64,000 nucleotides of DNA. It comes from Agelas oroides (Eukaryota; Porifera; Demospongiae; Agelasida; Agelasidae). This document shows, in pieces, positions 11,901 to 22,400 of the stretch. Position 1 is the stretch's first letter. Every line of letters starts with the position of its first letter. Position numbers and translations under genes: made by a program. The stretch spans positions 3,206,889 to 3,270,888 of the forward strand of contig OX422196.1 in NCBI GenBank assembly GCA_949130485.1. Direction: 5' to 3'. The notes under the pieces were generated by a model. That model made no database searches. It was not told the origin of the DNA and saw only the letters and a list, made by a program, of their open reading frames with translations.

Positions 11901-14746
11901 GTAGAGCCAAGTAGAGCCATGGTAGAATGTAGTAGAGTCATGTAGTGTCAAGTAGAGACATGGTACTATGGAGTAGAGCCATGGTAGAGTGTAGTAGTGT
12001 CAGGTAGAGCCACGTAGAGCCAAGGTAGTATGTAGTAGAGTCATGTAGAGCCAAGTAGAGCCATGATAGAATGTAGTAGAACCAGGTAAAGCCATGGTAG
12101 AATGCAGTAGAGTCAAGTAGAGTCACGTGGAGCCATGGTAGAATGTAGTAGAGCAAAGGTAGAGTATAGTACAGTCAAGTAGAGTCAAGTAGAGCCATGG
12201 CAGAAAGTAGTAGAGTCAAGTAGAATCAAGTAGAGCCATGGTAGAATGTAGTAGAGGCATACAGAGTCAAGTAGAGCTATGGTAGAATGCAGTAGAGTCA
12301 CGTAGAGTCATGTGGAGCCATGGTAGAATGTAGTAGAGACATGGTAGAGTGCAGTAGAATCAAGTAGAGCCAAGTAGAGCCATGGTAGTGTGTAGTAGAG
12401 TCGAGTAGATTCACGTGGAGCCATGTTAGAATGTAGTAGAGCAAAGGTAGAGTGTAGTACAGTCAAGTAGAGTCAAGTAGAGGCATGGCAGAATGTTGTA
12501 GAGTCAAGTAGAGTGAAGTAGAACCATGGTAGAATGTAGTAGAGGCATACAGAGTCAAGTAGAGCTATGGTAGAATGCAGTAGAGTCACGTGGAGCCATG
12601 GTAGAATGTAGTAGAGCCATGGTAGAGTGTAGTAGAGTCAAGTAGAGCCATGGTAGAATGTAGTAGAGTCATGTAGTGTGAAGTAGAGCCATGATATACA
12701 ATGGAGTAGAGCCATGGTAGAGTGTAGTAAAGTCAAGTAGAGCCAAGGTAGAATGTAGTGGACTCAAGTAGAGCCAAGTAGAGCCAGGGTAGAGTGTAGT
12801 AGAGTCAAGTAGAGTCAAGTAGAGCCATTGTAGAATGTAGTAGAGTAATGTAGAGTCAAGTAGAGCCATGGTAGAATGTAGTAGAGCAAGGTAGAGCCAT
12901 GGTAGAGTGTAGGAGAGTGAAGTAGAGTGACGTGGATCCATGGTAGGATGTAGTAGGGCAAAGGTAGAGTGTAGTAGAGACAAGTAGAGTCAGGTCTAGC
13001 AATGATATAGTGTAGTAGAGATAAGTAGAGCCAAGTAGAGCCATCGTCGAGTGTAGTAGAGCCAAGTAGAGCCATGGTAGAATGTAGTAGAGTCATGTAG
13101 TGTCAAGTAGAGCCATGGTACAATGGAGTAGAGCCATGGTAGAGTGTAGTAGAGTCAAGTACAGCCAAGTAGAGTCAAGGTAGAGTGTAGTGGACTCAAG
13201 TAGAGCCAAGTAGAGCCATGGTAGAGTGTAGTAGAGTCAAGTAGAGACAAGTAGAGCCATGGTAGAATGTAGTAGAGTCATGTAGAATCAAGTAGAGCCA
13301 TGGTAGAATGTAGTAGAGCCAGGTAGAGCAATGGTAGAGTGTAGGAGAGTCAAGTAGAGTCACATGGATCCATGGTAGGATGTAGTAGAGCCAAGGTTGA
13401 GTGTAGTAGAGACAAGTAGAGCCAGGTCTAGCAATGATATAGTGTAGTAGAGTCAAGTAGAGACAAGTAGAGCCATCGTAGAGTATAGTAGAGTCAAGTA
13501 GAGCCAAGTAGAGCCACGGTAAAGTGTGGTAGAGTCACGTAGAGCCAAGTAGAGTCATGGTAGAGTGTAGTAGAGTCAAGTAGAGTCAAGTAGAGCCATG
13601 GTAGAATGTAGTAGAGTCATATAGTGTGAAGTAGACACATGGTACTATGGAGTAGAGCCATGGTAGAGTGTAGTAGAGTCAGGTAGAGCCACGTAGACCC
13701 ACGGTAGCATGTAGTAGAGTCATGTAGAGCCAAGTAGAGCCATGGTAGAATGTAGTAGAGCCAGGTAGAGCCATGGTAGAATGCAGTAGAGTCAAGTAGA
13801 GTCACGTGGAGACATGGTAGAATGTAGTAGAGCCAACGTAGAGTGTAGTACAGTCAAGTAGAGTCAAGTAGAGCCATGGTAGAATGTAGTAAAGGTATAC
13901 AGAGTCAAGTAGAGCTATCGTAGAATGTAGTAGAGTCAAGTAGAGTCACGTGGAGCCATGGTAGAATGTAGTAGAGACATGGTAGAGTGTAGTACAGTCA
14001 AGTAGAGACAAGTAGAGACATGGTAGAGTGTAGTAAAGTCAAGTAGAGCCAAGTAGAGCTATGGTAGAGTGTAGTAGAGCTAAGTAGAGCAACGGTAGAG
14101 TGTAGGAGAGTCAAGTAGAGTCAAGAAGAGCCATGGTAGCATCTAGTAGAATCATGTAGTGTCAAGTAGAGCCATGGTAGAATGTAGTAGAGCAAGGTAG
14201 AGCCATGGTAGAGTGTAGTAGAGTCAAGTAGAACCAATTTGAGCCATGGTAGAGTGTAGTAGAGTCAAGTAGAGCCAAGTAGAGTCAAAGTAGAGTGTAG
14301 TGGACTCAAGTAGAGCCAAGTAGAGCCATGGTAGAGTGTAGTAGAGTCAAGTAGAGACAAGTAGAGCCATGGTAGAATGTAGTAGAGTCATGTAGAGTCA
14401 AGTAGAGCCATGGTAGAATGTAGTAGAGCAAGGTAGAGCAATGGTAGAGTGTAGGAGAGTCAAGTAGAGTCACGTGGATCCATGGTAGGATGTAGTAGAG
14501 CCAAGGTAGAGTGTAGTAGAGACAAGTAGAGCCAGGTTTAGCAATGATATAGTGTAGTAGAGTCAAGTAGAGCCAAGTAGAGCCATCGTAGAGTATAGTA
14601 GAGTCAAGTAGAGCCAAGTAGAGCCACGGAAGAGTGTGGTAGAGTCACGTAGAGCCAAGTAGAGTCATGGTAGAGTGTAGTAGAGTCAAGTACAGCCATG
14701 GTAGAATGTAGTAGAGTCATGTAGTGTGAAGTAGAGACATGGTACT
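8900..14746. repeat. Higher-order repeat of about 2.94 kb in the satellite
   Basis: Landmark blocks at 9877 and 12815 (2,938 apart) and at 10681 and 13617 (2,936 apart) show a longer unit than in the middle of the array. A sub-block also recurs at 13196 and 14306 (1,110 apart). The two spacings agree within 2 bp, so this is a real higher-order unit and not chance similarity of decamers. Confidence 0.7.
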
Positions 14747-15191
14747 GTGTCATAATTGTACATGGCAACTGTTGTGAACTGTGGCTATAGAACCCAACTG
14801 GAGCAGATCAACTCCTCCCCATGTACCTCTGTAAGTGGACAACATGGGAATGCCTAGGAACGAGGCTAACAATCACATGGAAACTTTTGATTATATATAT
14901 ATATCATCTGTATATATAACAGTTTCAAACAAAAATAAGCACCATGAAAACTTAACTCAAAAGGAAGAAAATGTACTACCAAATATTCTGGGTCAATGTA
15001 ACAGCACAAGCCACTATATAACAAAAAACTACTAAGTATAGTATGTGTAGTTACATATCATGAGTAAAAAAGTATGGATGCAGTCTCAAAACATGTACCA
15101 TAATTGTGCAAAATCAAACAATTAGTTTGCTAACTACAAGAGCACTCACTTGTATTAACAACTAGTGGAGAAAAGTAATTACTGAAAAGTT
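14747..15191. other. Spacer between satellite and CHAT gene 3' end
   Basis: Unique AT-rich sequence. It should contain the 3' UTR of the minus-strand CHAT gene. I see no canonical AATAAA on the minus strand and no convincing coding sequence. A (TA)n run lies near 14893. Confidence 0.5.
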
Positions 15192-16415
15192 TCAAAAGTG
15201 GGAGACATGAGGCTGTGTTATATCAGATTTTGCTGTAGCTAATTCCTCGGACTTTTCTTCCCTTCGAGTGTGAAAGCGAAGGTAGAGCTTGTAGACCTCC
15301 TTATAGCCTTGCTTGCCCATCAGCTCATAGTTAAATTCGTACATGTCCATGAGGAGAGAGCTGAGCCCTTTGAGGAATCCCATCTCAGTACTACCCTGGT
15401 TATCTGCCAAAGTACACAACGCCTTGTACATGGTGCTAAGTGCTACAACTTTGTCTACGGGTGACATCGTGTCTTTCCAAATGGCTTGAGCAATGTGCTG
15501 TGGGACATAGACTATCTCTGGCTCAGTAGATGGCTGCTGAACACCCAGTGAGGGGTGCAGAATGACTGGAACTGGGTATCTCTTCACTAGCTGCATCTGG
15601 AAGAGTTTTGAATGTAAGTTTGTTGAAATGCATGGTTTCTGAGAAGCTTGCAAGATCATTGATGAGACCTCTGTGACCACACCCATGGGGATGGGGGTGC
15701 AGCTACACATGGATACTGCAAACAGCAGCAGCTTCTCTTCTGCATTGAGACTGCACTGGTCTATGAGAGTGGTCACGGCTTGCCATGAGTCATAGGGGGA
15801 ATTGGTACGCCAAGAGTCCTGGTCAGGAGGTCTGACAGAGTCAATGTTGTTATGGACATTCTTGGACATTTCTCTTTCACTTGCTGCCCTCTTTGGAGGT
15901 TCATGCCCAACAACAGTGACTGGCTTTGTGTAAGGTCCCACCTCATCCAGTAACAGTAGGTAATTGAAATTTACGAGTGTGTCATGAGTGTCTTGAGATG
16001 CATTCTGAGAGTCATGCTCCATCTGTGAGAGGAATAATGCTGCTATCACATCAATGAGGGCAGGGGATCCAGATGTGAATTGTGCAAGTTTCTCAAGGAT
16101 TTTCTGATCTTCATCGTTGGGAACAAAGTGGTGAGCACTTAATATGGTGTGAATAATTCGCTGAGTGGTATGCATCATTGACAGAGGCTTCACATCAATT
16201 ACTTTGCAGCCTCTTAAGAGCTTGTGGTCAATCTCCCTCAGCAGAGCATTAGGAGGTGCATAGGTCTTAGAGATAGCCACGATGTGTGTGCATGGGCATC
16301 TCAAGAGGTCCATGAGCGATGTCGAGAAGTCAGAAAACCATGGCATTTGATCAATATGGTCGAGAACAACAAGGACAGGAAGACTTTGTAATGTAGTAGG
16401 TACAGTCTCAGTTGC
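15192..16415 (-). CDS. CHAT gene exon 5 (Walker B, winged-helix-like, C-terminus)
   Basis: The acceptor TTTCTGCAG leads into 407 codons ending at a TGA (15194-15192). It contains a hydrophobic strand ending in acidic residues (LPVLVVLDHID, Walker B), a GSPALIDVIAALF segment that matches the GxP motif of NB-ARC proteins, and then a region resembling the STAND winged helix (NAEEKLLLFAVSM). The last 100 residues are helical and match no family I recognise. Confidence 0.87.
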   Translation of the reverse strand, partial: ATETVPTTLQSLPVLVVLDHIDQMPWFSDFSTSLMDLLRCPCTHIVAISKTYAPPNALLREIDHKLLRGCKVIDVKPLSMMHTTQRIIHTILSAHHFVPNDEDQKILEKLAQFTSGSPALIDVIAALFLSQMEHDSQNASQDTHDTLVNFNYLLLLDEVGPYTKPVTVVGHEPPKRAASEREMSKNVHNNIDSVRPPDQDSWRTNSPYDSWQAVTTLIDQCSLNAEEKLLLFAVSMCSCTPIPMGVVTEVSSMILQASQKPCISTNLHSKLFQMQLVKRYPVPVILHPSLGVQQPSTEPEIVYVPQHIAQAIWKDTMSPVDKVVALSTMYKALCTLADNQGSTEMGFLKGLSSLLMDMYEFNYELMGKQGYKEVYKLYLRFHTRREEKSEELATAKSDITQPHVSHF

Positions 16416-19400
16416 CTGCAGAAATGATTGTATTATGTATGACAAGTGCATGGTGTATGAGGTTACCTAGCTTGTTGAACATACCTGTCTGATGTAAACT
16501 ACACTGGAGTCAATCAGCTCTTGCTGCCTGCCATTGACCCAGAAGATCCCTCCTTTGAATACATCATGGAAGGAGTAAATGAAGTCAACCAGAGGCTCTG
16601 AAGGTTTCACTCCAGGGGAACCCGTCAAGATCTGTAGGTAATACAAACTCATGATTTTCTCAGTACTATATTAGGGGTTAGAATAATAATTTCCACAAGG
16701 GAAAGATGTTGTAAATTTGTCTCATACAGCATACACGATACCTGCACATCAGAGGGAGTATGGGGATCTTTGAGGAAGGCTGACTCCAGCTGTTGGACCA
16801 CCTTTAGTCGAGGGAACACACTGCTCTTGCCAAGTTTTGCTTCAAGGGTTGCTGCAGTGCTGGGCTCTGTAATGTCAAATTGGATCTCCTTCCCTGAGAG
16901 AGAGAAAGGGAATAGGGGGAAGAATGATGAACTACTTGCACAGTATGTTTGTATTTACAGATTGTGAACTTACCAGTGAGTTCATACCCACCCCAGTGGA
17001 TGTATTGGGAGTACTTGCTGAAACATCTCAGACTGAGGGTGGCCTTATGGAGGGCTAGTGATGCCTTCAATCCATCCATTAGGTACTGGTAAAAGAACAG
17101 CATGAAGACAGAGGCAGATTCATCTGGCACACTCCAAAGGGTGGTGAGAACTGCCTGGGCACCAGCAAAGATGAAGGCCCGAGCCAGGTCAAGAATTCCA
17201 TTGGCTTTCACTGTCCCCCTTCCACTATCACAACTGTGGAGAACCACAAGGGCTGGGGAAATGCTCAGTTTCTCGATGTCCTCGGGGTGAAGTAGAATGT
17301 TGTTTGCTTCAAGAGCTTCTCCATTTCTAGAAGAACATTCACCTGAAAATGCTAGGAAGCCAGCCGATGCACTGCCATGGGTAGCTATGTGAACCACCTT
17401 AGCATTCGTGATTCTCATTAGGACAACATCTTTGGTTGCCTGCTTATGAAGAATTGGAGCAGTTTTGAGGATGTTTGCCACACACTCAGCCTGTTGTGTG
17501 GCAAATGGAAGCTTTCCAAGACTCCACTCATCACCATTGTATGTAAATGATGGGATTGTTGGGTTTCCTACCACACATATGTTCTGACTGTCTGCAGGCA
17601 TTTGGACAACAATAGAAGAAAGTTGGTTAACAATACCCATCGTCAGAAGTGATGGCATGATCCTGAAACTGTGGTTATCTCCCAGAAATTTGTCTTCTTC
17701 ATCAAGAAGGCAGGAAAATGGTAGGTTTGTGTAACTGTCTGGAATGATGACTATCTCATGTACACCAGAGGTTGAGTGAGGGTTCTTTAGTCCATTCAAA
17801 ACCTCAATCAGTGGCTTGCCAATCAGTTTGTACAGCTTTCTAACTGGTTTATTCCCGTTTGACTTGTAGTCAACTGCACTGGACAGTTCAAAGTTTCTCT
17901 CCACCAGTTCCTCTGTCAGGCCATACCTAAGATTGTAGTCAAATGACTTCCCTTCACATTGGTCATCTTCTAGAGGTACCTCAAACATGTCCACTGAGGG
18001 TTTGTCATCAGATGTCGGGGCTAGGACCCATCCCAGCAGTCTGGCTCCAGTGTGTGAGAGATACACTATCACTGAGTGTTGGGATTGCACAATATATGTG
18101 ATATCCTGAAGATTGAGGGGAGCAGCTACTGGGTGGTTGATTGTTGATCCCTTCTTCTTCACCAGCAACTCACCAAGTGCTCTGGTTCTATTCTGCTCTG
18201 CAACAACAAGAGCCTTCTCCCACTCCCCCAGGTTGACAAGGCAGTCCTGAAGGCAATGGAAGATCCTTGAGTTGGTCTCAAAGGGAGATACTGACAGTGT
18301 CAGGCCTTTGGAAGATCCCTTGATGTTTTCAAATGCTTCTTCACAGTACTTTACAACTAGCTCCAAGTCTTGTCTCCCAAGTTGATAATACTTCAGGATG
18401 CCGTTGGGAAGGGATTTGAATGATGGCTGATGTTCAACTTCACAGTTCTCAAAATCAGAACCATCAAGAGAAGATCTAATTATGTGAGGTAGAGTTGTCT
18501 TCTTGCTTTCAGCCCACTCGTAATAGGAACAACCTCTGCTGCACAAGGCAGTGAAGAAAGTGAACCTGTCTCTTGAGAGATGCAGGACTTCAGTGTACTG
18601 TGGTATGGCTCTCTCATAGTCCTTTCTCAGCATCAGAACATTTCCAATGTTGCCATACGCTCTGGCTTGCCCAGGAAGATCATTGCCATAAATGGCTTGG
18701 CTGAGAGCTAAGTCATAGTATTCCTCTGCTTGGTCTAGCTCATTCAGGGCCTGATAAGCTGCTCCCAGATTGTTGTAGGCTTTGCCGATGGCTAGTGGGG
18801 TTGGCTCATGCACTAGTGTCAGGTCTAGTGCCTTCTCTAAGTGATAGAAAACTTTGTCTCGCCTGTAGAGTCCTAGGTAGGCAATTCCCATATTTCCATT
18901 TGCCAAACTGAGGGAAACATAATCTTTCAACTCTTCTGACAACTCAATTGAAAGTTCATACTCTACCAAGGCATTTGCATCATCTCCCATACTCTTTAGT
19001 AGGTTCCCTAAGCTCATGTGAGCTGAGAGCTTGTCCTTTTTAGAGTTAGTTGTGGCTATGGCTTGTCTGTAGGCATGCATTGCATCTTTTACCTTTGAAG
19101 CATTCCTGAAGGCTGAACCTAGCTTGACTGATATGGCTGAGAAAGTAGGAACAATAAGCCGGTACTCTTTGCCAACATTAGAAATATCATCCCTGTGCAG
19201 TTTTAAGGCATGAGAGTAATGTTCAATAGCTTCTGTGTATCTAGACTCTGTAAATTCAATGTCACCCAAGTAAACACTGGCAATAGACTCATTTCCACTG
19301 CTCTGTGTTGATGCAGCAATTGCTTTCAGACTCTCAAAATGTTTGGTTGCTTCACTATACTTGCCAAGTTTGTAGTAAGCAAGTGCACATCCAAACTGAG

Positions 19401-22400
19401 TTGCCATGACAACATTAGCAGGGAATGAGAAAGGCATCTTTCCAAACTTTAATAATTCTAACATCTGAGAGTAATAGCCAGCATCAAGGCAGTTTGCAGC
19501 ATTCTCAATGTAAGCATGCCACATACTCAATGGCTCTTGTTCAGGAACACATTCATCAGTAACTAGTTCAGCTGTAGAGGATTCAATTAAAGAAGAGTTT
19601 GGCATGATTTGGGGGGAAGTAGATGGGCCTGCAGTTTCATAAAATGGTTGCTGTGAACATTTTTGATACAGTGAGTCTGTGAGTGTGGGAGCAGTACTGG
19701 TAGTAACTGTTGGTTGGTTTAACTCCCACTTGTTTTGAGTCAGTGAGAGATCTACTACCAGAGAATTCCCATTTGGTCTATGAGCAACAGACACCATTTC
19801 AGACCAAGATGGGATGCCCTGTTCTTCTTTTACTGATAACTCATTGGTGACTTTCTTCCTACTTCCTCCACGACACATCAACAGTTGCTTACTGTTGGGC
19901 CAGAGTGGTAGTAACATGGTAGGAACAGTTGTAGATGTTGCATACACAACCCTTGGGATCTCCCAGTGCTGGCAACCCACCATGGCCCAATGGAGAGTAG
20001 AGCTGTCAATGTCTACTTCTAATTTTGAGAGCACTTTAATAATGGAGGCTAGGAGAGTTATTAGCTGGCAACTAGAACACTGTTGCAGAGTTACAGGAGA
20101 TACTTGTGAACATATCAAACCTTCCAGTAATATTTTAAAATCTTTGCTTTGTGATGCAATCTCAAGTGGAGTGTGTCTGTCTTCATCCATCATATAAATT
20201 TGATCCTCACCTCCATCACATGTAAGGATATTCCTGACCGATTGGAAGCACTGATGCTTGACAGCATGATGCAGTTCTGCAGAGACTCTTGAGTCTGAAG
20301 TGCTACTGTTAAATGAACAATCAATGAAATTGGAAATTTGTAAAGCGGTGCCTTGCAGTATGAGCTTTGTATCACAAGGAAATGAAAACGTAAGCTCTTT
20401 GTCCATGTCACACACATGTATAATATCCTCTGTATTCCGTATTTGAACAGAGAAGTCCTCAGTTTCTGTTTCACTTTCTGAATCACTGTCCTCATGGTAC
20501 ACCTCTCTTCTTTTAGTTCTAGCTGCTCTCTGTGCAATGGTGAACGTTGAGAATTTTTTGCGGCTACGCTCATTTGTATGATCACTCTCGTCACTAGAGT
20601 AGCCTGGACATTGATACAGAACAGCCACTGAACTCTTCTTTCGTTTGGCAGCAACATGTTTTACGACTGGAATTGCTGCCTTAAGCTTTAGCACTGTACT
20701 ATGTGATTGTCTAGTAGGATGCTTAGTTATAGATAAAGTTCCTCCAGAACCATCTGACTCATCAGCTTCCAGTGAAGTCATGTCACCACCTGAAAATGAT
20801 CCAGAAGATGTATCCACAGTCGAGAGAGGTGTTGATGATCCATCACATCGAGACAGTATATTAGTGGGATTTGATCTTGATTCACTCAAGTTCAGGTCAA
20901 GATCTGGACTGTAATGCCCTTGAAGGCAAAGGTGAGGAACGAAACTATTTCCTCTAATTTTCATCATAGTTTGAAAAATGACCTCTTGTAGGATCTTAGC
21001 AGCACAACTTGTTATCGGATGTTCAAGAGTACATATAATTGACCAGAGCTTGTGTTCAAATAACAGCACTATGGAAGGTAAGTTTTCAGGGTTCAGAACC
21101 AATTTATGTGTGGCAAATCTCATGACCACACCTGTAGTGGCATTTTTTGCTCCAATAGCATGGTGCAATGGTGTGTGTCCTGAGAAGTCCTGGACACAAC
21201 AAATATTGCGGAATGGGGTCTTCTCCAAGTAATGTACAAAGATATAGGTTATACCATTGGATAAAAGTCCCACAATGTCTAAGACAACAAAGGCATCACT
21301 GAGTGTTTTAGTTTGTTCCACATTCTTTTGGACCAGCAAATTAACATGTAAGGGACAGGTGAAGGTCTCCAGAGCAGAAGAATCAAGCAGAGCTTTCTGT
21401 TCTGTGGAGCTTACGAGTTGTTCACCTGTGTGAAGTGAGGGAGGTGAAAGGTTTACAGATAATGTGGTTGGTTTATTATATTGTGCAGCCAGTTTTCTAG
21501 ATGTAAAGTCACGGGCAATGGGCTCATTTCCACAAGTTTGCGCAGCAATAATTTTAAGACTTACAAGATGTTTGGCCACCTGGCTATACTTATCAAGTTT
21601 GTTGCAAGCAAGTGCAGTTTCGAACTGAGTTGCCATGACAACTTCAGCTGGAAGTGAGAAATTCACCTTTCCAAACTTTAATGCTTTCAACATCTGAGAG
21701 TAATAGAAGCAGTTTACAGCTTTTTCCATGCAAGCCAGCTTTGCAGTTATTTCCTTTTCAGAGTCTGCATCCAGCAACCTGAGGGATACACTAGAGACTT
21801 GTTTGTGGGTAATCAGTTTAGCTGTTGAGGATTCGAGCTGGGGGCATAAAGAAGGGTCTGCAGATACACAGAGTAGTGTCTCAGTTGCAGGTGAAGAAAT
21901 AATATCAGTTATCTCATCTGAAGTTGAGTTACTTGATGTTTCGGCGAAGGGTATGCCTTTTGTTTGATAAAAACCCAAAACTTTACTGTTATGTTGTGTG
22001 TGGCCTGTTACAAGAGAGTTCCTGTACACATGGGTGAAGTCAACCATACAAGCAATAGACACCATTTCAGACGGAAATGAGAATCCTTGTTCTTGTACTG
22101 CCACCTGTGCACTTCTTGCTTCTTTCTTTTTCCTCCTATTAATCATTTCCTCTTCACGGTATTCAGTTCTCTGTGACCTAGTACACTTTGAGGATTCTAT
22201 ATTGCTACACTCATTTTCACAATCACTGTCACCGTCACGAGAGTAGCCCAAATATTGACACAGGTCTTCCTTGGAACTATCTTTGGCACGTTTAAATGCT
22301 GTTACCCAAAACTGACTGAACCAACTTTCATAGCCTGGAAGGTTTTCTTCTTCATTTCCTGCGACAAGATTGGGGATTTGTTCAACTCTATCAGCTGGAA

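Larger units (their letters stand above)
1..14746. repeat. Decamer-based satellite array
   Basis: The whole stretch is built from 10-11 bp variants of GTAGAGYCAA, GTAGAGCCATG and GTAGAATGTA. The array is already under way at base 1, so its left end lies outside the window. It stops abruptly at about 14746, where GGTACT is followed by unrelated sequence. The plus strand is rich in TAG; the minus strand reads CTCTAC and so is almost free of stops, which creates many spurious minus-strand open frames with repetitive Leu/Ser/Thr/Tyr/His composition. No gene is supported here. A heterochromatic or pericentromeric satellite is the simplest reading, but chromosomal position cannot be seen. Confidence 0.95.

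Noticed and set aside
1-14746. Dozens of minus-strand open frames of 60-104 codons with Leu/Ser/Thr/Tyr/His-rich repetitive peptides
   Set aside because: They follow from a stop-free strand of the GTAGAG satellite. Frames drift at every 10-to-11 bp change, overlap each other and have no consistent start or family.
1-14746. CRISPR-like array
   Set aside because: Units are contiguous 10-11 bp variants with no spacers of regular size and no cas genes; the genome is animal.
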